Shown: positions 24,028-31,937 of the stretch, in pieces
Position numbering within the stretch: the stretch's first letter is position 1
Layout: every line of letters begins with the position of its first letter
Origin: Sphingomonas sp. PP-CE-3A-406
GTDB taxonomy: Bacteria > Pseudomonadota > Alphaproteobacteria > Sphingomonadales > Sphingomonadaceae
Assembly (NCBI RefSeq): GCF_003688625.1
Contig: NZ_RCWY01000002.1
Span: 248,001 to 312,000, forward strand
Length of the DNA stretch: 64,000 bases
Direction: 5' to 3'
The notes under the pieces: generated by a model
Told to the model about the DNA's origin: nothing
The model's input: the letters and a program-made list of their open reading frames with translations, nothing else
Databases searched by the model: none
Program-made: the position numbers and the translations under genes

Positions 24028-25097
24028 GCCCGGGTCGCGGCACCCTTTGCCCGGCGGCTGGCCAGCGTGCTGCCGGGCACCGAACGCCCGGCCGAGCCGT
24101 CGATCCGATAGCGCACCATCACGCCGATATGATCCGACAGCATCGCGTTGTCGGGACCGCGGCCGAACGGCGCGCTGAGCGCGAGCGGCTGGATGGCGGC
24201 GGCCGTCGACGGACGATACAGCAGGAAATCCCTCGCGCGACCGGTCGAGTAGGCGATGTCGGCGGGCTGCGTCACCAGGCAAGTCCGCGACTCCCGGCAC
24301 TTCAGCGACCCGCCGGTCAGCGCGGTCGCGCCCCCGAACATGTGCTGCGCGAAATAGGCGCGCCGTGCGATGTCGCGGCCGACGTTGAAGTCGCCCGCCA
24401 CCAGCATCGTCCCACCGGGCCGGGCCATCGAACCGATGAACCCGCTGAGCACGTCGATCTGGCGCCGGTACGCGTACAGCGCGCGCGGCTCGGACACGCC
24501 GGTCGCGCCGTTCGAGTTGAGATGCGTGTCGATCACCGTGACCGGGCCCGCGACACCGGGCACCGCGATCAGAGCGGCCATCGCGCCCTTGTTCGCAAGG
24601 CAGTCATAGCCCGCGCAGACCGGATAGCTGATCCGCCGCACCGCCAGGATCGGGTAGTCGGAGAAGATCGCGAGACCGCTGCCGACATGCTTGCCGACCC
24701 GCTCGCCGCGCAGCATGCTGCCATCCGCGACGAACTGCCGGTCCTGCGCGGTTGCGGGGTCCGCGGTCGCCTCGGCCGGCGCGCCGAACGCGACGTAGCG
24801 ATAGCCTGCCGCGGCACCGATCGCCTTGGCCTCGGGCACGAACGACTCCTGCAACGCGACAATTCCGGGTTGCCGCCCCTCGGCGCGCATCGTGCGAAGC
24901 TGCGCGGCGATCGCCGACAACGCGCTCGGTCGGTCCTCCGCGACGGGCCAGGGCACGCCGTGGACGTTGTAGGTCATCACCGATACGCTCGTGCCGGGCG
25001 CGGTCATCACGGCTGGGGACGGTGCAACGGCGGCGGGTGCAGCGCTTCCGACCAGCGCTGCGATACCAACACCCAAACTCGCGATCCGTACCGACAC
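24024..25097 (-). CDS. Secreted endonuclease/exonuclease/phosphatase family protein
   Basis: The 357-residue protein starts with a signal peptide (SVRIASLGVGIAALVGSAAP) and then the EEP fold: MTYNVHGVPWP, IVALQE with the metal-binding Glu, VTVIDTHLNSN, VAGDFNVG and SDHIGVMVRY with the catalytic His. Related enzymes include sphingomyelinases and inositol phosphatases. A secreted form suggests action on extracellular lipid or nucleic-acid phosphodiesters; the substrate is unknown. The GTG start follows GGGAGA at a suitable distance. It is convergent with the EthD gene and divergent from the COG4705 gene. Confidence 0.88.
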   Translation of the reverse strand: MSVRIASLGVGIAALVGSAAPAAVAPSPAVMTAPGTSVSVMTYNVHGVPWPVAEDRPSALSAIAAQLRTMRAEGRQPGIVALQESFVPEAKAIGAAAGYRYVAFGAPAEATADPATAQDRQFVADGSMLRGERVGKHVGSGLAIFSDYPILAVRRISYPVCAGYDCLANKGAMAALIAVPGVAGPVTVIDTHLNSNGATGVSEPRALYAYRRQIDVLSGFIGSMARPGGTMLVAGDFNVGRDIARRAYFAQHMFGGATALTGGSLKCRESRTCLVTQPADIAYSTGRARDFLLYRPSTAAAIQPLALSAPFGRGPDNAMLSDHIGVMVRYRIDGSAGRSVPGSTLASRRAKGAATRA

Positions 25098-25249
25098 CGT
25101 GCGATCTCCCTGCTCTTGCTTCGACGACGAGACGCCGCCGCAGCATCAGTTCCACATGTCCCGAGTAAAACTTCCGCGATTTTCCGGTGTGCGACACTGC
25201 GGATCGATCGCCTCGTCGGCGTCTCCCAAGCAAAGAGGGGGAGAACATC

Positions 25250-26023
25250 ATGACGGCTCGCGATCGCGCCACGCTCGCCAAGGATCTGGCCAAGGTGCCG
25301 GCGGTGACGATGGCGTTCTGGATCATCAAGATCCTCGCCACCACGCTCGGCGAAACCGCGGGCGACACGGTCAGCATGACGCTGAACCTCGGTTACCTCA
25401 CCGCCACCATCGTCTTCGTCGCGATCCTGCTGCTGCTGGTGTGGCGACAGGTCGCGGCAGACCGCTACCGCCCGGCGCTCTACTGGGCGACGATCATCGC
25501 CTCGACGACCGCGGGCACGACGCTCGCCGACTTCGCCACCCGGTCGCTCGGGATCGGCTATCCCGGCGGATCGCTGCTCCTCCTCGGCTGCGTCGTCGCG
25601 TCGCTGGCGCTATGGCACACCCGGCTCGGCTCGGTGTCGGTCGCGACCGTGCACGAGCCGCGCGCCGAACTGTTCTACTGGCTGACGATCACGTTTTCGC
25701 AGACGCTGGGCACCGCGCTCGGCGACTGGACCGCGGATACCGGCGGGCTCGGCTACGGCGGTGCCGCAATCCTGTTCGGCATCGTGCTCGCAGGGGTAGC
25801 CGCGCTGTATCTATGGACCGCGGTCGACCGGGTGGTCCTGTTCTGGAGCGCGTTCATCCTCACCCGCCCGCTCGGCGCCGCGGTCGGCGATTTTCTCGAC
25901 AAGCCGATCGATCATGGCGGACTCGCCTTCAGCCGCCCCTATGCATCCGCGGCGCTGGTGATCGCGATCGTCGTCCTGGTGCTGCTCAAACCCTTGTACC
26001 CATCGGAACGCCGCGCCACCTGA
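25250..26023 (+). CDS. COG4705-type membrane protein with four internal repeats
   Basis: A 257-residue integral membrane protein of about eight spans. Four related motifs are spaced along it: TTLGETAGDTVSMTLNLGY (31-49), TTAGTTLADFATRSLGIGY (86-104), QTLGTALGDWTADTGGLGY (151-169) and RPLGAAVGDFLDKPIDHGG (206-224), each starting just after a membrane span. This looks like a fourfold duplication. It fits the uncharacterised membrane-anchored group COG4705, which has been linked by others to metal or organic ion handling, but no substrate can be stated. GAGGGGGAG upstream supports the ATG at 25250. Confidence 0.8.
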   Translation: MTARDRATLAKDLAKVPAVTMAFWIIKILATTLGETAGDTVSMTLNLGYLTATIVFVAILLLLVWRQVAADRYRPALYWATIIASTTAGTTLADFATRSLGIGYPGGSLLLLGCVVASLALWHTRLGSVSVATVHEPRAELFYWLTITFSQTLGTALGDWTADTGGLGYGGAAILFGIVLAGVAALYLWTAVDRVVLFWSAFILTRPLGAAVGDFLDKPIDHGGLAFSRPYASAALVIAIVVLVLLKPLYPSERRAT

Positions 26024-26029
26024 ACCGCG

Positions 26030-26938
26030 ATGCCGAGCCCGCCGCCTGTAAATTCCGACTTCGGCAAGGCAACGCGGTTCACCCGGTTCACCGCGATCGA
26101 CTGGTCGGGTGCGCAGGGCCATCGCCACAAGGGTATCGCGGTGGCGACCTGCGGGGTCGGGGATGCAGCGCCGATCTTGGTGTCGCCCCCCGACTCGGCG
26201 GCCTGGTCACGCGCGGACGTGCTGGAGTGGCTGCTCGATCAGCGCGGTTCAGCGATGCTCATCGGGCTCGATCTCTCGCCGGCGTTTCCGTTCGTCGATC
26301 AGGGCGGCTATTTCCCCGGCTGGCAACAAAGCCCCGGCGATGCGCGCGCGCTGTGGGACGTGGTCGATTCGCTGTCGGCGAGCGACCCGCATCTCGCGGT
26401 CGACAGCGTGTTGCGCGATCCCGACATCCGCCGCCATTTCCGCCAGCACCGCGATTGCGGCGATCTGTTCGCGGGCGGTGCGGGCCGGATGCGCGTGTGC
26501 GAGCTGGGCCAGCGCGCGATGGGCTTTGCGCCGACGAGCTGCTTCAACCTGGTCGGCGCGGCGCAGGTCGGCAAATCGAGCCTGACGGGGATGCGCGTGC
26601 TGCACCGGCTGGCGGGCCGGATCCCGGTATGGCCGTTCGATCCGCTGCCCGATCACGGTCCGGCGATCGTTGAAATCTACACCACCATCGCCGCGCGTGC
26701 CGCCGGGATCCGCAAGGGCCTGAGCAAGATGCGCGATGCCACCGCGCTCGATACCGCGCTGGCAGGGCTCGGCAGCGATCCGCATACGCCGCTGCCGCGC
26801 TACGACGATCACGCCACCGACGCGATCCTGACCGCGGCGTGGCTGCGCGCGAACGCGGATCGCGCCGATCTCTGGGCGCCGGCAGGCATGACGCGCGATA
26901 TCGCCCGCACCGAGGGCTGGACCTTCGGCGTTTCTTGA
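26030..26938 (+). CDS. RNase H-fold-like hypothetical protein
   Basis: The 302-residue soluble protein opens with FTAIDWSGAQGHRHKGIAVA, a DWSG motif followed by a strand, and has a second acidic strand MLIGLDLSPAFPF and a late DDHATDAILTAAWL. These three acidic sites recall RNase H-like folds such as DUF429. No nuclease activity is proved. It starts seven bases after the COG4705 gene, so the two are co-transcribed. tRNA-Thr follows after about 50 bases. Confidence 0.7.
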   Translation: MPSPPPVNSDFGKATRFTRFTAIDWSGAQGHRHKGIAVATCGVGDAAPILVSPPDSAAWSRADVLEWLLDQRGSAMLIGLDLSPAFPFVDQGGYFPGWQQSPGDARALWDVVDSLSASDPHLAVDSVLRDPDIRRHFRQHRDCGDLFAGGAGRMRVCELGQRAMGFAPTSCFNLVGAAQVGKSSLTGMRVLHRLAGRIPVWPFDPLPDHGPAIVEIYTTIAARAAGIRKGLSKMRDATALDTALAGLGSDPHTPLPRYDDHATDAILTAAWLRANADRADLWAPAGMTRDIARTEGWTFGVS

Positions 26939-26987
26939 AGCATTGGAGCGCAACGTCGCTGGCGCCTTGTCGCCACCGCGCACGTGG

Positions 26988-27063
26988 GCCGGTTTAGCTC
27001 AGTTGGTAGAGCGCCAGTTTTGTAAACTGGATGTCGCGGGTTCGATTCCTGCAACCGGCACCA
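26988..27063 (+). tRNA. tRNA-Thr (TGT)
   Basis: The 76-nt cloverleaf has acceptor stem GCCGGTT / AACCGGC, D-arm GCTCAGTTGGTAGAGC, anticodon loop TTTTGTAA with TGT, T-arm CGGGTTCGATTCCTG and an encoded CCA. The anticodon TGT reads ACA and ACG threonine codons. Confidence 0.97.
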
Positions 27064-27419
27064 CTTTTCACCGCCACGGGAAGTCGAAACTCTTCGACGG
27101 ACACGGCCTATATCTCAACGCCCTGAAGCCGAGCGCCAAAGCGCCCGCCCCGCCTCGTCGAACCGAAGAGTTCACCGGTCGAAGACAATATGGTTGCGCC
27201 GGAATCTTGCGCGCGTTGACATTACGGCGTGGGTCCACGATGGTATTCGCATGTACGCACCTGCGACACATAAGCGTTTTCGCGACCACGCTGGCCAACT
27301 CGCCGCACGCGGTTAGCCCGAGCTCGCGGCCAATGCCGCTCGAGTTCGGGCTTTATTCGATCTGACCTTTGGGACGCGTGCTGCGCGCCCATGATCTCGA
27401 ATGTGCGGAAACCGTAAAA
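27064..27419 (+). other. Gap after tRNA-Thr with a hairpin; possible small RNA
   Basis: These 356 bases have no supported protein gene. They contain a TTGACA box at 27216-27221 and a terminator-like hairpin near 27315-27354 followed by TTTATT. The stretch between them could encode a small RNA; see the separate finding. Confidence 0.35.
27315..27354 (+). terminator. Terminator-like hairpin downstream of tRNA-Thr
   Basis: AGCCCGAGCTCGCGGC pairs imperfectly with GCCGCTCGAGTTCGGGCT around a CAAT loop, and the downstream strand runs into TTTATT. It has no obvious protein gene upstream, which raises the possibility of an unannotated transcript. It might also simply terminate tRNA-Thr read-through. 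Confidence 0.5.
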
Positions 27420-27704
27420 ATGGCAGACAATATCTCGAAATCCGACGATCCTTCTGCGAACGACCATAAGCCGCCGGTTCGCAGCCCGTCGCCCCAGCCT
27501 TTTCTCAGAATGCGCCCCAAACACTTCTTCTCGAACAAATTCGACATGGAAATCGTCGAGGACTATTCGAAAGCCGATGCTGCGGGCGCACCGGAGGGGA
27601 AGCGGAACTGGCTCGGTAGACTTATGGAGCTGAACCTTCTGCTTTTAATCCTTTTGATCGGCGTGCCGGTGCTGGTGTATTGCATCTTGTCCTCGGCGGC
27701 CTGA
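27420..27704 (+). CDS. Small protein with C-terminal membrane anchor
   Basis: A 94-residue protein with a polar, probably disordered N-terminal part (MADNISKSDDPSANDHKPPV and further Pro/Ser) and a single C-terminal hydrophobic helix LMELNLLLLILLIGVPVLVY. No family is recognised. The ATG at 27420 is preferred over an upstream in-frame start because the added residues look unrelated. It lies 118 bases before the LysR gene on the same strand. Confidence 0.5.
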   Translation: MADNISKSDDPSANDHKPPVRSPSPQPFLRMRPKHFFSNKFDMEIVEDYSKADAAGAPEGKRNWLGRLMELNLLLLILLIGVPVLVYCILSSAA

Positions 27705-27822
27705 CCCGGAATCGGACATCCACGCCACCCGGCTCGGCGAGCCACGGGCCGCGCCGCGTACCTGATCCCTCTGCCCCCGGCGCATATTGTCTTCGCCGGG
27801 GGGACGCTTCACACCGTAAGCC

Positions 27823-28731
27823 ATGCCTTCCAGCCGACCCGACATGGCCGATTTCACCTATTTTCTGGCGATCGCGCGACATCGCAGTTTCAGTCGCGCG
27901 GGGCTCGAACTCGGCGTCACCGCTTCGGGCCTGAGCCATGCGCTGAAGGGGCTGGAAGGACGGCTTGGCGTGCGTCTGCTCAACCGCACCAGCCGCAGCG
28001 TCACGCTCACCGCGGCCGGGGAAGCGCTGCGCGATGCGGTCGAAGGACCGTTCGCCGAGATCGCTGTGGCCGTGGAAGGCCTCAACCGCTTTCGCGACAC
28101 GCCGGCCGGGCGGATACGCCTCAACGTCGTCGCCGACGCTGCGACCTTGCTGCTCGGGCCGGTGATGTCGGCGTTCGCCGACCGCTATCCCGACGTCGAG
28201 GTCGACATCGTCGCCAGCAACCGAATGATCGATGTGATCGATTCCGGGTTCGACGCGGGCATTCGTCATGGCGGCACCGTGCCGGAGGACATGATCGCGC
28301 AGCGGCTGTCCGCCGACCTGCGCTGGGTGGTCGCGGCGGCGCCGGCGTATCTCGCGCGGTTTGGTACGCCGGCGACCCCCGCCGATCTCGTTCGGCATCG
28401 CTGCATCGGCGTGCGGCTGGGGGACGATCGCATCTATCGCTGGGAATTCGAGGGACCGGACGGAGAGTTCGCGGTGCCGGTCGCGAGCCGGATCACCGCC
28501 GACGATGGCCGCGCCATGCTGGCGATGGCGCTCGGCGGCACCGGACTGGTCTATGGCATCGCGCCGATCTTCGCGCCCCATGTCGCATCCGGTGCGTTGT
28601 CGCTGGTGCTGGAGTCCTGGTCGACGACCGGCCCCGGCTACGAATTATATTACCCGAGCCGCCGCCATGTGCCGACCGGGCTCCGGGCGCTGATCGACCT
28701 GATCAAGGAGTTGCAGCCGCTCGGGCGGTGA
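27823..28731 (+). CDS. LysR family transcriptional regulator
   Basis: The 302-residue protein has a LysR winged helix-turn-helix (residues 6-64: DFTYFLAIARHRSFSRAGLE, then LGVTASGLSHALKGLEGRLG) and a periplasmic-binding-like effector domain (GRIRLNVVADAATLLLGPV onward). It belongs to the large subgroup that includes regulators of efflux pumps. It precedes an MFS transporter and a cupin gene on the same strand, so these are its likely targets. The inverted repeat at 28736-28750, just after its stop, is a plausible operator. Confidence 0.92.
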   Translation: MPSSRPDMADFTYFLAIARHRSFSRAGLELGVTASGLSHALKGLEGRLGVRLLNRTSRSVTLTAAGEALRDAVEGPFAEIAVAVEGLNRFRDTPAGRIRLNVVADAATLLLGPVMSAFADRYPDVEVDIVASNRMIDVIDSGFDAGIRHGGTVPEDMIAQRLSADLRWVVAAAPAYLARFGTPATPADLVRHRCIGVRLGDDRIYRWEFEGPDGEFAVPVASRITADDGRAMLAMALGGTGLVYGIAPIFAPHVASGALSLVLESWSTTGPGYELYYPSRRHVPTGLRALIDLIKELQPLGR

Positions 28732-28735
28732 TACG

Positions 28736-28750
28736 CAACGTTGAGCGTTG
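28736..28750. promoter_or_regulatory. Inverted repeat between lysR and the MFS gene
   Basis: CAACG-TTGAG-CGTTG is a perfect 5-bp inverted repeat with a 5-base spacer, five bases after the lysR stop and 97 bases before the likely MFS start. LysR-type operators are usually interrupted dyads of this size. It is a candidate only. Confidence 0.35.
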
Positions 28751-28846
28751 TTCACAGGTCCTTGGAGCGCATCGGGGCTAATCGCCGCCGGTGAACAGGC
28801 CTATCTCGCCCGGGAAAGACGCCGCCGCGTTCCGAGGAGAGCTTCG

Positions 28847-30043
28847 CTGACCACCGCAACCCTGATCGACGCCGAGCACGGCCACGCGTCGCAAGCCCCC
28901 GCATGGGGCGCCGTGTACGCGATGACGCTCTGCACCTTCGTGCTGGTGGCATCCGAGTTCATGCCGGTCAGCCTGCTAAGCCCCATTGCAGCCGATCTCC
29001 GGCTCACTACAGGCCAGACGGGCCAGGCGATCGCGATCTCGGGCCTGTTCGCGATGATCGCCAGCCTGACGCTCGGCCGGGTGATCAACGGCATCGATCG
29101 CCGCCTCGTCCTGCTCGGGCTGACCGCCCTGCTGATCGTGTCCGGCGCCGTGGTGGCCGGCGCGCCGGGCTACGCGATGCTGATGCTCGGACGCGCGGTG
29201 CTCGGGATCGCCATCGGCGGCTTCTGGTCGATGTCCGCGGCGATCGCGATGCGGCTGGTGCCGGCGGAGTCGGTGCCCAAGGCGCTCGCCATGCTCAACG
29301 GCGGCAACGCGCTCGCCACGGTGATCGGCGCGCCGCTGGGCAGCTTTCTCGGTGGCCTGATCGGCTGGCGTGGCGCTTTCTTCTGCGTGGTGCCGATCGC
29401 GATCGCCGCTACCGCGTGGCAGGCCTTTGCCCTGCCGTCGCTACCCGCCGAACGAAGCGTTGGGGGCAGCGGCATGCTGGTCCTGTTGCGGCGCAGGACG
29501 GTCCTGCTCGGGCTGGCCGGCGCGGTGTTGCTCTTCATGGGCCAGTTCGCGCTCTACACCTATCTTCGTCCGTTCCTCGAACAGGTGACGCGCGTCGGGC
29601 TGGGCACGCTGTCGACGCTGCTGCTCGTGGTCGGTGTCGCGGGGTTCGTCGGCACGACGCTGATCGGACGCCTGATCGGCCGCCGGCTCCACCTCCTGCT
29701 CGCGGCAATTCCGGCGGTCATGGCCCTCGTCGCGGTTGGCCTGGCGATCTTCGGGACATCGGTCGCCATCGTCGCGGTCCTGCTCGCCGTGTGGGGCTTC
29801 GTCGCCACCGCGGCACCGGTCGGATGGTGGACCTGGTTGACCCGCGCCGCCCCCGACCATCCCGAAGCCGGTGGCGGACTGATGGTCGCGGTGGTCCAGT
29901 TCGCGATCATGTCCGGGGCGACCATCGGCGGCCTGGCGTATGATGCCACCGGACCGAGCACGGAGTTTCTCGGCTGCGCGGCGATCCTCGGCGCGGCAGC
30001 AGCGGTCGCGCTGTTCTGCGGCACCGACCGCGCCGCCGCCTGA
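28847..30043 (+). CDS. Major facilitator superfamily transporter
   Basis: A 398-residue protein with 12 predicted spans and the loop 2-3 signature [17 protein letters not shown], plus [18 protein letters not shown] in span 5 typical of drug/proton antiporters of the AraJ/YdhP group. It likely exports a small organic compound. The start is a point of interest: the frame runs open to a TTG at 28748, but AGGAG at 28835 lies seven bases before an in-frame CTG at 28847, giving an N-terminus ([15 protein letters not shown]) that is short before the first span. It lies between lysR and a cupin gene. Confidence 0.88.
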   Translation: MTTATLIDAEHGHASQAPAWGAVYAMTLCTFVLVASEFMPVSLLSPIAADLRLTTGQTGQAIAISGLFAMIASLTLGRVINGIDRRLVLLGLTALLIVSGAVVAGAPGYAMLMLGRAVLGIAIGGFWSMSAAIAMRLVPAESVPKALAMLNGGNALATVIGAPLGSFLGGLIGWRGAFFCVVPIAIAATAWQAFALPSLPAERSVGGSGMLVLLRRRTVLLGLAGAVLLFMGQFALYTYLRPFLEQVTRVGLGTLSTLLLVVGVAGFVGTTLIGRLIGRRLHLLLAAIPAVMALVAVGLAIFGTSVAIVAVLLAVWGFVATAAPVGWWTWLTRAAPDHPEAGGGLMVAVVQFAIMSGATIGGLAYDATGPSTEFLGCAAILGAAAAVALFCGTDRAAA

Positions 30044-30152
30044 CCGCGTCCCGCGCCCGTACGCGCACTATCTCTCACGGCCGACGAACCCACCGAAGCC
30101 CGCGAGACATGCGGCGATATCTCGTCAAGATAACCCACAAAGGAGTCGTTCG

Positions 30153-30563
30153 ATGCACCTCAAGCGCGCAGGATCGCAACCGTCGCAGCCCGGCCCAGCC
30201 GAGTATTTCACCGGCAGCGTGCGTATCGACCCGCTGAACGTGCCGCCCGCTCCCGCCCGTCATTCCTGCGCGGCGGTGACGTTCGAGCCCGGCGCGCGGT
30301 CGCACTGGCACACCCATCCGCTCGGCCAGACGCTGATCGTCACCGCCGGCTGCGGCTGGACGCAGTGCGAGGGCGAGGCGATCGTCGAAATCCGCGCCGG
30401 CGACGTGATCTGGTGTCCTCCAGGCCACAAGCACTGGCATGGTGCGACCCCGACGACGGCGATGACCCACATCGCCGTTCAGGAGGCGCTCGACGGCAAG
30501 AACGTCGAGTGGCTCGAACCCGTCACGGATGCGCAATATGCCGGCGTTCGGGACGATGCCTGA
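30153..30563 (+). CDS. Cupin domain protein
   Basis: A 136-residue single-domain cupin. Motif 1 is [20 protein letters not shown] with two His ligands, and motif 2 is [20 protein letters not shown]. It matches small metal-binding cupins annotated as (R)-mandelonitrile-lyase-like or carboxymuconolactone-associated proteins that often sit beside LysR-regulated transporters. The reaction here is unknown. AAGGAGT upstream supports the ATG at 30153. It is the last gene of the lysR-MFS-cupin group, 109 bases after the MFS stop. Confidence 0.87.
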   Translation: MHLKRAGSQPSQPGPAEYFTGSVRIDPLNVPPAPARHSCAAVTFEPGARSHWHTHPLGQTLIVTAGCGWTQCEGEAIVEIRAGDVIWCPPGHKHWHGATPTTAMTHIAVQEALDGKNVEWLEPVTDAQYAGVRDDA

Positions 30564-30651
30564 GACCGTGCCGCGCCGCTCGACCCATCCACCAGGATCG
30601 CGAAACGGCTAAAGGTGTGGAACACGGATGCCCGGCTTGATAGCTTGGGCA

Positions 30652-31875
30652 ATGCCTATAATTCCCGCCACGCGCATCGCTTCCCTGCTGGTGCTCACGA
30701 CGCTCGGCGCATCGGTCATGGCCAGGGAAGAACGTCCGGTGCGCAGCGTCCGCTTCGTGGGACCGGTCGAGCGGGTTACCGCCGCCAGCCTCCCCGACTT
30801 GTCCTCTAGTCTGGCCCGGCTGGCAGCGATCGATCCGGCGCAGCCGCTGGGCGACGGGGGCACCGCACAGACGCTGAGCCTGTTCGGCCGGGAAGACCTG
30901 ATCGCGGCGAGCAGCAAGGATTATCAGGCGAAGAGATGCGCGCCGGTCGAGGCCGCGACGGACGTCCTGACCGAGATCGAGCGACGCGCGCGGACGACCT
31001 CAATCGTCATCATCACCGAGAGCCACGAACGCACCGACCATCGCGGGTTCAGCACCGCGGTCGCGACGCGGTTGCGGCCGCTCGGGTACGATACGCTGGC
31101 AATCGAGACGCTGTCTGCGTCGATGCCCGGCACGCCGACGCGATATCTGCCAGCGTTCGTCCGACAGCCGGCGCTGCCGTATTTCGAGGACGGCGATGGC
31201 CATTATCTCTCGGAGGCGGGATACGGGCGGCTCGGTCGACGTGCCAAGGCGCTCGGCTATCATCTCCTGGCCTACGAGTTCATCGACGAACATCCGGCGG
31301 CGGAAGCGACGATGGACCAGCGGATCGCAACGCGCGAGGAAGGGCAGGCGCGCAACCTCGCCGCCTACGTACACGATCATCCCGGTGCCAAGCTGCTGGT
31401 CCATGTCGGCTACTCGCACGCCGCAGAGGTGCCACGCGCCGACGGCACCCGGTGGATGGCCGCGCGGCTCAAGGCGACGACCGGAATCGATCCGCTCACG
31501 ATCTCGCAGACGACGTGTCGCGGCGGCGGCGGCGAGGTGCGGCTGTCCGCGCTGCCGAACGACGAGCCGCCCGGCACGTTCGACTTGGTCGTCGATCACC
31601 CCACCGCGCGCTTCGTCCGCGGGCGCCCCCTATGGCGGCAGCGGGCTGGCGACCTGCCGGTCAGCATCCCGCGCGGGCTGTATCCGGCAAGCGGCTGGCG
31701 CGTCGTCGAGGCCCGCCCGGTCGGCGAACCCGCCGCCTCCGTGCCGCTGGACCGGATCGCGATCCGCGCGGGCGATGATGTCGCGCTGATGCTGCCGGCA
31801 GGACGCTATCGGTTGCGGGTGATCGACTTGGGACCGGCGCGAGGATCGGACACGCCGGGCAAGCAGGCCCTATGA
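30652..31875 (+). CDS. Secreted EreA/ChaN-like hypothetical protein
   Basis: A 407-residue protein with a signal peptide (MPIIPATRIASLLVLTTLGA). The core has strand-like IVIITESHERTDHRGFSTAV followed by LAIETLSAS and LLVHVGYSHAAEVPR. This spacing of a Glu-x-His early and a His late is reminiscent of erythromycin esterase and ChaN/TIKI-type folds. No experimental function can be given. The last 120 residues form a separate beta-rich domain (VALMLPAGRYRLRVIDLG). A GTG or TTG eight codons earlier is the alternative start. Confidence 0.6.
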   Translation: MPIIPATRIASLLVLTTLGASVMAREERPVRSVRFVGPVERVTAASLPDLSSSLARLAAIDPAQPLGDGGTAQTLSLFGREDLIAASSKDYQAKRCAPVEAATDVLTEIERRARTTSIVIITESHERTDHRGFSTAVATRLRPLGYDTLAIETLSASMPGTPTRYLPAFVRQPALPYFEDGDGHYLSEAGYGRLGRRAKALGYHLLAYEFIDEHPAAEATMDQRIATREEGQARNLAAYVHDHPGAKLLVHVGYSHAAEVPRADGTRWMAARLKATTGIDPLTISQTTCRGGGGEVRLSALPNDEPPGTFDLVVDHPTARFVRGRPLWRQRAGDLPVSIPRGLYPASGWRVVEARPVGEPAASVPLDRIAIRAGDDVALMLPAGRYRLRVIDLGPARGSDTPGKQAL

Positions 31876-31937
31876 ACGGCGAACGGCAGGCTCGCGCTTG
31901 ATCCCTGCGCGCCCGCGCGTCCGAACATGCAGCCCGC

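Noticed and set aside
22924..24300. 458-codon leftward frame opposite the EthD gene
   Set aside because: No family resemblance; it is the mirror frame of rarA and EthD coding sequence.
27216..27249. TTGACA-based promoter as a certain feature
   Set aside because: The -10 region at the right spacing (GATGGT) is a poor match, so it is mentioned only as a weak candidate in a finding.
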